Source: Chitinophaga hostae
GTDB lineage: Bacteria > Bacteroidota > Bacteroidia > Chitinophagales > Chitinophagaceae
Direction: 5' to 3'
NCBI RefSeq assembly: GCF_018224885.1
Contig: NZ_JAGTXB010000008.1
Location: forward strand, 124,001 to 188,000
DNA length: 64,000 bases
Position 1 is the stretch's first letter. Every line of letters starts with the position of its first letter. Below the pieces are notes generated by a model. It worked only from the letters and a program-made list of their open reading frames with translations, had not been told where the DNA came from and made no database searches. The translations under genes were made by a program, and so were the position numbers. Below, piece after piece: positions 42,547 through 51,257 of the stretch.

Positions 42547-45500
42547 TTAAAATCCTACATCAACGCCCAGTGTATATTTATGCGGGCTCGGATAGCCGAC
42601 ACCGTTATATTCTCCGTATGGATTCACATTTTCCGCATCCGGTAACCTTTTCGAAGCCTGGAATATGTATACATTATCCATCAGTCCGTAGAAACGCAGG
42701 CGGTTCAGGTGCAGCGGTTTCAGGGCTTTTTCCTTCAGCGTATAGCCAAATGAAATGTTTTTGATCCTGAAGTAATCCCCTCTTTCGAGGAAGAAAGTTT
42801 GATCAGCACGATAGTAGTAGCGGTAGGTGCCGATATCCATTCTCGCATATTGGGCCTTATCACCTGGTTTGCGCCAGATGTTCATCGCTGAAAGGTCCGA
42901 CACTGCATATTTGGAGAATTCGTTGCCAGCCGCATCCCAGCCATAGCGGCCATAGGTATCAGACTCATACAGGTTCAGCACATCTCTTTTGAAGGTAAAA
43001 GTGCAGAGGAAACCAAAGGTGAAATTCTTCCAGTAGAAATTCTGGGTGATACCGCCGGTCAGGAAAGGATTAGGATTGCCGTAAGGAATTTTATCGCCGG
43101 AGATGCCGCCATTGAAGGCATCAATAATACCATCTCCGTCCAGGTCCGCAAAAATAAACTCACCTGCCCGGAAAGGATTGTTGGATGCCGGATCGTTCAC
43201 CGCTCCCACCTGGAATTTTTTCCCGGTATATTTGTCTGTTGGCACATCAGCATCGGTGGCATACACACCCAGCGTTTGCAACAGGTAAAAAGTATTCACT
43301 GCTTTTCCCCTGGTAAGAATATGCGTGGTATTAAAGAGATTGCCGAAAGTAAGGTCCCTGTTATTATTAGGCATGCTTACCACTATATTTTTATTCATGC
43401 TTACATTCCACAGGATCTCCCATCGCAGCGCACTTTTCTCCGGCATTACATTCCTGAACTGGAAATTGATATCAATACCGGAGTTACGCAACTGTGCACC
43501 ATTTGTTTTAGCGGTAGCAATACCGGTAGTGCTCTGCAGGTTCATATCAATCAGGCCGGCCTTACTGTTTTTCACATATACGTCCGCGCTGAAGTAGTAT
43601 TTACCATTCATCAGCTCGGCCTCTATCCCACCGTTCCAGCTGCCGGTTTTTTCCCAGCTGATATCTTTCTGCGCCACGCCACCGGAACCAAATTGCGGGG
43701 TAATCGTTACCGCGCCGTTATAGGTATTGGGATTAAGGTTACTGCCATTGTAGCCGGCGCCGCCTACGTTGTAAAGACTGTACTGCAGATAATAATCACC
43801 GGGCAGGTTACCCAGCACGCCGTAACTGCCGCGTAATTTCAACATGGACAACCAGCTGGAATAGCGGCGCATGAAGGGTTCATTACTGATCATCCAGCCG
43901 GCGGAAATGGCAGGAAAGTAGCCCCATTTATTATTCGGTCCGAAACTGGAAGCAGCATCCCCACGCAGCGACGCCGAAAAGAGGTAAGTGCTTTTATAAT
44001 CATAGTTCACCCTTGAAAACAGGGACAGGATGCCAAATGCCGCATAGGACGAACTACCGTAGAGATAGGGCCCTTGCGGAAAACCATTTACCACCTGGAT
44101 CTGATCGCTGGCGCCGCGGTCGCCCCGGGCGAAAGTATTCTGGTAGGTGCTGTATTGTACCTCTTGTCCAACAATGGCATTAATGGTATGCTCTTTTTCT
44201 TTTCCGAATACCGCATTCCAGTTCAGGTCGTTGGAAGTGGTATAGCTTTGCTGCAGCCCGCTGCTGGAAGAAGCGCTATTCCCCAGGTCGGCATTGAGCT
44301 CTCCTGGTACAGATACATCCCTTCGGCTCATCACCAGCGATACGGAGTTGCGGGAACGGAACGACAACTGGCTTGATAGCCGCAGCTGCACCGATACATC
44401 ACCATTTACCTGGTTGTCGGTATTAACGTCGAGATTGCTGGAATAGCGTCCTAATACACGTTGCAAACTATTTTCGTCAGGTGCAAACAGGGAAGAGGGC
44501 ATGCTTTGGCCTACTGCGCCGAAGAGGTCTGCGCTGCCGGAGCCTCTTCCTCTTTCCATGCGGGCCAGCCGGATGTTGGGCACCACTTCCAGCGCACCAT
44601 TTTTAGTGCGTATGGAAGAAGAGTAATTCAGCGTATACCGTTTAAACCCGGAGGCTTTCACGATACCGTCTTCCATATATAAACCGGCGGAAAGGCGATA
44701 GGTATTAAACTCCGTTCCCCCGTATACGTTAAAGTCTACATTGCGCACGAAGCCATTCCGGTAGAACAGGCGTTGCCAGTCGGTAGCCTTGTTCAGATCC
44801 GGGTTAAGGCTGTCTGTCATGATGAGGTTCTTGTGGGTAAGCCGGTCCAGGTTATCCTGGAAAGCGTCGTCGTACAGGCGGATTTTTTCCCGGCGCTCTG
44901 CAGCCCCCACCAGCACAGTACGGAGTTTAGGGATTTCCGTTAGTCCGCCGTAAGCTGATACGCTGAATCGCGGCGCACCGGTTCTGGCGCGTTTTGTTTT
45001 TATAATAATCACGCCGTTAGCGCCGCGGGAGCCGTACACAGCGGCGGCAGCAGCATCTTTCAGCACATCAACCGATTCTATTTCATTAGGATTTAAACCG
45101 GCAATGTTGTTGGTACCGGTACCTATATCCGGCCCCACCATATCATCATTGAACTGCGGCACGTCGTCGATAACGTACAATGGTTTGTTCAATATTTTAT
45201 ACTGGTTGCTTTGATAGGAAGTACCGATGGCGGTATTTCCCCGTACGGAAATGGTGGGGGCCGCGCCGGGTTCCCCGGTGAAGTTCTGCACATTAACGCC
45301 AGACATGCGTCCCTGCAGGAGTTGTTCAAAGCTGCCGGCCGGAATGTTTTCAATATCCTTCCCTTTGATACTGGAGACGGCGGCGGTGGCTTTACGCCGG
45401 TTTACCGTCTGGTAGCCGATTACCACTACATCTCCCAGCGCGCCGCTTTGTGCGGTGAGCACAATGTTCAGATGTGTGCGGCCTTTCAATTTCTGTTCCT

Positions 45501-45732
45501 GTTTTAGGTAGCCGATAAAGCTGATTTCCAGCGTGGCGTCGGGTGGCGCCGTCAGGGAAAAGTCTCCCTTATCGTTGGTGATCACTCCCTGGGCATTCCC
45601 TTTGATTTTGACCGAGGCGCCGGGCAATGGCCCGCTTCTTTCATCTGTAATTTTGCCGGTAACATTTATGTTCTGGGCAACAGATGGTAAGACCGCCAAT
45701 AAGGCGATAAAGGCCATGACAATTTTTTGCAT
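42547..45732 (-). CDS. SusC/RagA-family TonB-dependent transporter (locus 1)
   Basis: Outer-membrane glycan importer, 1061 residues from ATG 45732; an upstream start at 45795 lacks a proper signal N-region. Seen: signal peptide (1-19, ending SVAQ); a carboxypeptidase-regulatory-like beta domain (about 23-105: VTGKITDERSGPLPGASVKIKGN); the SusC signature GDVVVIGYQTVNRRKATAAVSS; plug domain with VDVLKDAAAAAVYGSRGANGVIIIKTK; then a 22-strand barrel ending KYTLGVDVGF. It is the first gene of a six-gene operon with SusD, fasciclin, DUF5007-like, GH127 and GH51-M61. Energy is supplied by TonB. No N-terminal STN domain is present, so it is not itself a sigma/anti-sigma signalling transducer. Confidence 0.95.
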   Translation of the reverse strand: MQKIVMAFIALLAVLPSVAQNINVTGKITDERSGPLPGASVKIKGNAQGVITNDKGDFSLTAPPDATLEISFIGYLKQEQKLKGRTHLNIVLTAQSGALGDVVVIGYQTVNRRKATAAVSSIKGKDIENIPAGSFEQLLQGRMSGVNVQNFTGEPGAAPTISVRGNTAIGTSYQSNQYKILNKPLYVIDDVPQFNDDMVGPDIGTGTNNIAGLNPNEIESVDVLKDAAAAAVYGSRGANGVIIIKTKRARTGAPRFSVSAYGGLTEIPKLRTVLVGAAERREKIRLYDDAFQDNLDRLTHKNLIMTDSLNPDLNKATDWQRLFYRNGFVRNVDFNVYGGTEFNTYRLSAGLYMEDGIVKASGFKRYTLNYSSSIRTKNGALEVVPNIRLARMERGRGSGSADLFGAVGQSMPSSLFAPDENSLQRVLGRYSSNLDVNTDNQVNGDVSVQLRLSSQLSFRSRNSVSLVMSRRDVSVPGELNADLGNSASSSSGLQQSYTTSNDLNWNAVFGKEKEHTINAIVGQEVQYSTYQNTFARGDRGASDQIQVVNGFPQGPYLYGSSSYAAFGILSLFSRVNYDYKSTYLFSASLRGDAASSFGPNNKWGYFPAISAGWMISNEPFMRRYSSWLSMLKLRGSYGVLGNLPGDYYLQYSLYNVGGAGYNGSNLNPNTYNGAVTITPQFGSGGVAQKDISWEKTGSWNGGIEAELMNGKYYFSADVYVKNSKAGLIDMNLQSTTGIATAKTNGAQLRNSGIDINFQFRNVMPEKSALRWEILWNVSMNKNIVVSMPNNNRDLTFGNLFNTTHILTRGKAVNTFYLLQTLGVYATDADVPTDKYTGKKFQVGAVNDPASNNPFRAGEFIFADLDGDGIIDAFNGGISGDKIPYGNPNPFLTGGITQNFYWKNFTFGFLCTFTFKRDVLNLYESDTYGRYGWDAAGNEFSKYAVSDLSAMNIWRKPGDKAQYARMDIGTYRYYYRADQTFFLERGDYFRIKNISFGYTLKEKALKPLHLNRLRFYGLMDNVYIFQASKRLPDAENVNPYGEYNGVGYPSPHKYTLGVDVGF

Positions 45733-46199
45733 GGGATTAAGTTTAAGCGGTGTTGAAAAATTCTGGTTGATATACGATGTTACAGGTCCACACACAGTGC
45801 GTCGACAAGATACTATCCTTTATTCCGGTTGATGTATTTTAATTGTGTATTTGACAATTAATTGTTGTAACAAATCTATTTAAAAGGGATGGAAATTACT
45901 TCCCGGAAATTAACTGATAGGCTGCTGATTTTAACTGGAAAGAAGAGACCGTTGCGGTGAACAATAAAGGAGGTGAGCGCCTTCGGCGCTTGTCTTTGAT
46001 CAGGATTCATATGATGATGATGATTACCATGATTTTAGCTTTTTCCAATCAATGCCTTTATCCTACCGGTGAATGCTCTTAGGAAAGGTGATCATCTTGC
46101 GAAGAAAGAAATACAATCAGTTTAATCATCATCATCATATGAATCCTGATCAAAGACAAGCGCCGAAGGCGCTCACCTCCGCTTTACTATTCGCCAGGG
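45733..46199. promoter_or_regulatory. SusC1 upstream region
   Basis: This 467-base gap holds the promoter of the first utilisation locus and a large palindrome (45969-46180). On the minus strand, TAGATTTG at 45878-45871 fits the TAnnTTTG box, giving a leader of about 130 bases; the -33 element is not obvious. A perfect 12-base palindrome ACAATTAATTGT lies at 45854-45865, just downstream of the box in the direction of transcription. A similar TATTT(A/G)ACAATTA word occurs before the GH127 gene near 39172. Confidence 0.4.
45969..46180. repeat. Large palindromic element 3 (perfect 58-bp arms)
   Basis: Arms 45969-46026 and 46123-46180 are exact reverse complements over 58 bases. Each arm has an outer hairpin AGCGCC-TTC-GGCGCT, then TTGTCTTTGATCAGGATT, related to the TTGTCTTGCCCAGGATT ends of the other two elements, then an ATGATG run. 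The 96-base centre is not strongly symmetric. It lies 19 bases past the DUF885 stop, so it is also a 3'-end element, and it stands between that operon and the SusC1 promoter. Confidence 0.92.
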
Positions 46200-47930
46200 C
46201 TATAATTTATAAAAGCGCCAGGAGGAGGTAAAATCCTTTGGCACCGGCTTATCCAGGAGGATCGCCCGCAGCATTTCAATAGGCATCATATTCTCCCGGA
46301 GTACGGCATCATGATATTGTTTAAAAGACATTTTACCGCTATCTACCAGTTCTTTTTTCAATGCTTCGAACTGCAATCCGCCGATCATATAGGCGATCTG
46401 GTACAGCGGGCTGTAACCGCCCACGAAAGAGCGGCGTACTTCACCTTCCGCATTTGCCCGTTCGTGTCCTACACGGTCAACCAGGAAGTCGATACATTGC
46501 TGAGGAGTCCATTTACCGGTATGATAGTTAATGGAAAAGATGATACGCGCGCAACGGTGTTTACGCCAGAACAGCATACCAATGCGGTCTTCCGGCGATT
46601 TTGCGAAGCCCTGGTCCCATAGCAGCCGTTCCCAGTAAAGGGCCCACCCTTCGATCCAGAAAGGAGTTTCAAAGTGGCGGTAAGCCTTATAGCGGTTCTG
46701 CATAAACTCCTGCAGGGCGTGTCCTGCCAGCAGTTCATGATGTACTGTGGCACGCGAGAAGTGTGGATTGTTACCCCGCATACTCATCATCTTATCTTCC
46801 TGGCTCATGCTGCTAACGGGATAGGATACACTAAATTCTTCGCCACCGGTAAAGAACGGATTCACCAGTTGCCGTTCCGGCGTCATCATGATCATACGCC
46901 AGGTTTCTTCCGCCAGTGGAGGCAGGGTGATCAGGCTATGCTGTTTGATAAAATCCACTGATTCATTATAGAGTTTCATCATGGCAGCCGGCTGATCTGC
47001 CGGAGGTACATAGCTGTTTTTTACTTTTTCCATGGCTGCTTTCCAATCCGTGCCCAGCCCCAATTCGCGGGTGGCCTTTTCCATTTCCGCATCGCACCAG
47101 GCAAATTCCTTGTTGGCGATTTCCAGCAGTTCTTCCGGGGTGTAAGGGATCATTTCATCTTCCAGTCCTTTACCCAGCGCTGCCCTGCCGATAGGATGAC
47201 CTGCAATACCGCTGCCATCGTCCGGTATACGGGCGGTATTTTTCTCTTTATTCAGGAAAGCCACGCTATAGGTTTTCAGCAGGCTGTCCACCTGTTTATA
47301 GGGAGCGGGTACCCACCAGGAAAAGAGGGGATCGTATCCGTTGTAAAAATTGAAAACACTCCCCAGCGCTTCCCGCAAACCTTTTATGGTGCTGATCCCG
47401 CGGCGGAGTTGTGGTAAGGTGAGCGAGCTGTCATTTTCCAGTTGCTGCCTGCTTTTGATCACCTCTTTTGCCATATCGCTCAGTTGCGCTGCCAATGCGG
47501 CTGCATCCGGTTTTTCACCACGGCGGCGATGTTGTTCCGTAGTATAAATTTTTTCTGCAAAGGGGAACCATTTTTTCAGCTGTGCGCTTTCCTTGCGGGC
47601 GATCGACAACTCCTCCATTTCCCGGGAAAGCCGGCGTTTAAAAAGGGTATAGTCCACCTGGGCGCCTACCTTCAACGAGCCATAGTTCAGCTTTTCCAGC
47701 CGTTGCTGATAGCTTTTTATGAGAACGGACATGCGTTCGATCTGCTCCGGGGAGCTATCCACAAAGTAGAACCGGCGCAGGTTACCGGCGTCGGCATCAT
47801 ACTGCACCATGATGTTATTGACTTCGCTGGTCTGCAGGTAAAGATCATTGTCGGCCGACTGGGCAGCAACAATTCCCTGCTGCAACAGCAGGCCTACCAG
47901 GAGCGGAGATAATTTCTTAAAAAGAGGCAT
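46200..47930 (-). CDS. DUF885-family putative metallopeptidase
   Basis: Exported protein of 576 residues. Seen: signal peptide (1-23, ending VAAQ), a mostly helical body and the family motif HHELLAGHALQEFM (His398, Glu399, His404), followed by TPFWIEGWALYWERLLWDQGF with a second acidic site. That pattern (HExxxGH plus a downstream EGWA) is the DUF885 signature, distantly like zincin peptidases. Enzymatic activity of the family is little characterised. It begins three bases after the S9 peptidase stop, so the two are one operon; a role in peptide breakdown is a reasonable inference. It lies between two arabinose-targeting utilisation loci. Confidence 0.87.
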   Translation of the reverse strand: MPLFKKLSPLLVGLLLQQGIVAAQSADNDLYLQTSEVNNIMVQYDADAGNLRRFYFVDSSPEQIERMSVLIKSYQQRLEKLNYGSLKVGAQVDYTLFKRRLSREMEELSIARKESAQLKKWFPFAEKIYTTEQHRRRGEKPDAAALAAQLSDMAKEVIKSRQQLENDSSLTLPQLRRGISTIKGLREALGSVFNFYNGYDPLFSWWVPAPYKQVDSLLKTYSVAFLNKEKNTARIPDDGSGIAGHPIGRAALGKGLEDEMIPYTPEELLEIANKEFAWCDAEMEKATRELGLGTDWKAAMEKVKNSYVPPADQPAAMMKLYNESVDFIKQHSLITLPPLAEETWRMIMMTPERQLVNPFFTGGEEFSVSYPVSSMSQEDKMMSMRGNNPHFSRATVHHELLAGHALQEFMQNRYKAYRHFETPFWIEGWALYWERLLWDQGFAKSPEDRIGMLFWRKHRCARIIFSINYHTGKWTPQQCIDFLVDRVGHERANAEGEVRRSFVGGYSPLYQIAYMIGGLQFEALKKELVDSGKMSFKQYHDAVLRENMMPIEMLRAILLDKPVPKDFTSSWRFYKL

Positions 47931-47933
47931 ATT

Positions 47934-50072
47934 TTACTCGTTTATATTTCTATCCGGCGGATTGGTATTCAACAGGTTTTTTACAAAGAAATCGCGGCGT
48001 TTAATTCGTCCGTAAGGGCCTCCATCGCTATGTCCCATGCCGGGCACGGGTAAAAACTCGAAGGTCTTCCCTTTTTTGATCAATGCGTCGATCACCCGGT
48101 AGGTAGATTCCGGCGGCACATTGGTATCGGCTTCCCCTACTATCAGGAGCAGATGTCCCTGCAATTTACCGGCGTTGGTCACATTAGATTGCGCTTCATA
48201 ATGTTTGTCAAGCGGGTATCCCATCCATTGTTCGTTCCACCATTGTTTATCGACCCGGTTATCATGACAACCACAGGAGGCCACAGCCGTTTTATAAAAC
48301 TCCGGGTGGAAGAGCAGGCCGCCCAGCGCATTTTGTCCGCCTGCGGAAGTTCCGTATAGCCCTACCCGTGAGGTGTCCACAAAAGGATATTTTTGTGCCA
48401 GCGCTTTGATCCAGCGTATACGGTCCGGAAATCCTGCGTCAGCAAGGTTTTTCCAGCACACATCGTGGAATGCCTTGGAGCGGTTGGCGGTGCCCATACC
48501 ATCGATCTGGACAACGATAAAGCCCAGATCAGCCAGGCTTTGCATGTCGATATAATAGCTCATAAAGCTTTTGGGTACAAAAGCGTCCTGGGGGCCGGCG
48601 TAGATATTTTCCACAACAGGATACATTTTTGAGGAGTCGTAATCTGTTGGCCGGCACATAACGCCCCAGATATCAGTTTTGCCATCACGGCCCTTTGCAG
48701 TAAAGGGTATGGGGAAAGGCACACCGGTGGCTTGCCAGCCGCTCACGTCGGCTTTTTCCAATACGGTGATCAGTTTCCCATCAGCTGTACGACGCAGTTC
48801 ATTCACCGGTGGCACATTTACCTGCGAATATTTATCTATAAAATATTTTCTGTCGGGAGAAAAGAATACCAGGTGGTTACCGGCGGCCGGCGTGAGGTCC
48901 AGCAGGTGCTGTCCTTCGAAGTCCGTACGGTAATAGTGGAGGAAATAGGGATCTTCTCCCGCGTTCCTTCCTCCTGCCCTGAACCAGATCTCTCTTTTCT
49001 TCGCGTCTACGCTGTCGATATCCCTGACTACCCAGTCCCCTTTTGTTACCTGGTTTTTTATTTTCCCGGTAAGGGTGTTGACGAGATAGATATGCCGCCA
49101 GCCATCTTTTTCGGAGGTCCATAGCAGTTCATTCGTTTCGGGCAGGTAGTGTGTATAGAGGCGGGATTCATAGATGAAAGTGGGAGTTTGTTCATCCAGT
49201 ATGGTGTGGGTATTGCCATTGGCGGCGTCTACTTCTATTACCCGGAAGCGTTGATGACCACGGTCTACCTTTTCATAGAGGAAGTAGCGCGGATCCTTAT
49301 GCCGCCAGTGCAGCACAGGGGCATCAAAAAAGTCGATCTGTTCCGCTTTTACTTTACTGGCGGTGTTGCCTGCAAGGGTAAAGAGGTACATATCGTAGGT
49401 GGTAAAAGGATCGCCGGGTTGCTTATAGGGCTGGGAACGTAGTTGTCCGCGTGTGGTACCCGGTACATCGGTCAGTACATAATACACGGAGGAGTCTTCC
49501 ACGGGATGGATGCGGTATCCAACGAGGTATTTACTGTCGGGCGACCAGGCGAGGGCGCCGTAGTAGTCGCCGGCAGCTTTCCCGTCTGTGGTAAAGCGGG
49601 TTTGGGCGCCGGTGGCCACTGAGCGCACATATACGTTGCCTTCGATAGTGGTGGCCACCCATTGCTTGTCGGGAGAAACGCTGTCTGTTGCAAACCCCTC
49701 CCAGCGGCTGGGTTCATATTGACGGACGGTTTTTGCTGTTACCTGGGTTTTAGCCAGTTGCGCAATTTTTGCGGTATCAGTGATCACTTCTTTTTTCCCG
49801 GTGGCAGCGGTCACAAGATAACCTGTTTTGCTGCTGTCTCTTCCCGTTATTGTGTACCAGAAAGACTTTCCATCGGGTAACCAATTGGCTTCCACATTGT
49901 GGCGGCAAATGGTTTTCCGGGTAATGCTATCCAGCAGTTGAACCTTTTTATACCGCTGCAATATCTCTGCATGTGAGGGCAGATAAGGTGTTGGCTTACT
50001 TTGCTGTGCGAGCAGCAGCCGGGTGGGGAGGCTGCATAATACCAGCAGATAAAGAAATCGGTTGTATTTCAT
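47934..50072 (-). CDS. S9-family peptidase (DPP4/prolyl oligopeptidase-like)
   Basis: Exported serine peptidase, 712 residues. Seen: signal peptide (1-22, ending LLAQ); a beta-propeller N-terminal domain of DPPIV_N type (about 60-440) with WSPDSKYLVGYRI and related blades; and a C-terminal alpha/beta-hydrolase with nucleophile Ser576 in GTSAGGQ, Asp649 in GEADTNVP and His681 in GMGHSDGG. Family S9 enzymes cut after proline or at dipeptides from the N-terminus; specificity here is not proven. It is first gene of a two-gene operon with the DUF885 protein. Proline-directed cleavage would suit hydroxyproline-rich substrates suggested by the flanking loci (inference). Confidence 0.92.
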   Translation of the reverse strand: MKYNRFLYLLVLCSLPTRLLLAQQSKPTPYLPSHAEILQRYKKVQLLDSITRKTICRHNVEANWLPDGKSFWYTITGRDSSKTGYLVTAATGKKEVITDTAKIAQLAKTQVTAKTVRQYEPSRWEGFATDSVSPDKQWVATTIEGNVYVRSVATGAQTRFTTDGKAAGDYYGALAWSPDSKYLVGYRIHPVEDSSVYYVLTDVPGTTRGQLRSQPYKQPGDPFTTYDMYLFTLAGNTASKVKAEQIDFFDAPVLHWRHKDPRYFLYEKVDRGHQRFRVIEVDAANGNTHTILDEQTPTFIYESRLYTHYLPETNELLWTSEKDGWRHIYLVNTLTGKIKNQVTKGDWVVRDIDSVDAKKREIWFRAGGRNAGEDPYFLHYYRTDFEGQHLLDLTPAAGNHLVFFSPDRKYFIDKYSQVNVPPVNELRRTADGKLITVLEKADVSGWQATGVPFPIPFTAKGRDGKTDIWGVMCRPTDYDSSKMYPVVENIYAGPQDAFVPKSFMSYYIDMQSLADLGFIVVQIDGMGTANRSKAFHDVCWKNLADAGFPDRIRWIKALAQKYPFVDTSRVGLYGTSAGGQNALGGLLFHPEFYKTAVASCGCHDNRVDKQWWNEQWMGYPLDKHYEAQSNVTNAGKLQGHLLLIVGEADTNVPPESTYRVIDALIKKGKTFEFLPVPGMGHSDGGPYGRIKRRDFFVKNLLNTNPPDRNINE

Positions 50073-50209
50073 AAATAATAATGATCCGTTGCTATTAAAT
50101 GCAATTTCGACAGTTGGTACCGTTCACCTGTCGGATAATTTTTTAAAAGTACATCAGCCGTTGATTAGTTTTTAAACGTTTTTTAATAACTTGTTCTCAT
50201 ATCTTCACC

Positions 50210-50217
50210 TAAATTTG
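50210..50217 (+). promoter_or_regulatory. -7 promoter box TAAATTTG before araC-like gene
   Basis: Perfect TAnnTTTG about 45 bases before the ATG at 50263. A TTG at 50191-50193 is nearer than the standard spacing. It lies in a 190-base divergent gap upstream of the S9 peptidase gene. Confidence 0.45.
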
Positions 50218-50262
50218 ATGACAAATCCTTCAAAGGTGTTAAAAAAAGAATAATGTAATTAC

Positions 50263-51165
50263 ATGAAAGTATTACAGTTTACGATACCTGTTGCGCACGA
50301 TAAAACCATTATCACACAAAAAGACTGGTTACCGGCTTTCTATCCGCATCTTCACCGGCATGAGGAGATACAGCTAACCTGGATCCAGCATGGACATGGT
50401 ACCTTGATAGTAGAAAATAATATGCATGCGTTCTGGTCGAACGAAATATACTGGATAGGCAGCAACCAGCCGCATGTATTAAAGAGTGAGGAATTACCCG
50501 GCAGTAAAAACAAGAAAAATGTACAGGCCCTCACCCTCTTTTTTAACCCGGAAGGCAAGCTGGGTCCGTTATTTGAATTACCGGAATTTAAAAAGATAAA
50601 GGCGTTTATAGATCAGTCGCAAAACGGGTTTAAGATCCCGGAGGCGCATGTGGTAGACATTTCCAGCCGTTTACTGAAAATCCACCAATCACAGGGTATT
50701 GCGCAGTTCCTGGCCTTTGTAGAGCTGATCAATTTCTTTCTCACCATCAAGAACCTGGAACCACTGATTACGGGTTCGCGGCTGTCGGCGGTGAATGAGC
50801 AGGAAGGTATCCGTATCGGGTATATTTATAATTATATCATGCAGCATTATGACACAGAAATAAAGCTGGAAGATATTGCACGGGAAGCGCATATGACGCC
50901 GCAGGCATTTTGCCGTTACTTCAAAAAGCATACACGGTTAACATTTGTATCCTTCCTGAACGAGGTGCGGATCAATGAAGCCTGTAAGAAGCTGGCGGGC
51001 GGATCGTACGACAGTATTGCAACGGTGGCATATAATTGTGGATTTAACAGCATAGCCAATTTTAACCGGGTATTCAAAAGTATCACCCGTAAATCGCCCC
51101 GGAGTTACCTGCGGGAGTATGAGCAACTGGAAAATGGGGCGCCGGGCACAACAAAATCTGCATAG
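50263..51165 (+). CDS. AraC-family transcriptional regulator
   Basis: Activator of 300 residues. Seen: N-terminal cupin-like sensory domain (about 1-150) with HLHRHEEIQLTWIQHGHGTLIVEN and WIGSNQPHVL; and a C-terminal double helix-turn-helix domain (about 195-290): IKLEDIAREAHMTPQAFCRYFKKHTRLTFVSFLNEVRI, then IATVAYNCGFNSIANFNRVFKSITRKSPRSY, the AraC signature. It is divergent from the S9 peptidase operon and 92 bases upstream of the amino-acid permease, so it may control either or both. The cupin suggests a sugar or small-molecule ligand. No paired operator half-sites were identified. Confidence 0.93.
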   Translation: MKVLQFTIPVAHDKTIITQKDWLPAFYPHLHRHEEIQLTWIQHGHGTLIVENNMHAFWSNEIYWIGSNQPHVLKSEELPGSKNKKNVQALTLFFNPEGKLGPLFELPEFKKIKAFIDQSQNGFKIPEAHVVDISSRLLKIHQSQGIAQFLAFVELINFFLTIKNLEPLITGSRLSAVNEQEGIRIGYIYNYIMQHYDTEIKLEDIAREAHMTPQAFCRYFKKHTRLTFVSFLNEVRINEACKKLAGGSYDSIATVAYNCGFNSIANFNRVFKSITRKSPRSYLREYEQLENGAPGTTKSA

Positions 51166-51257
51166 TATTGATCAAAAAGCGAATAGAATTGCCAGCAAAG
51201 TAACTGTAGTTTTAGGGGAGATAAACCTGTAATATCAACCAAACTACGATAGTTACT

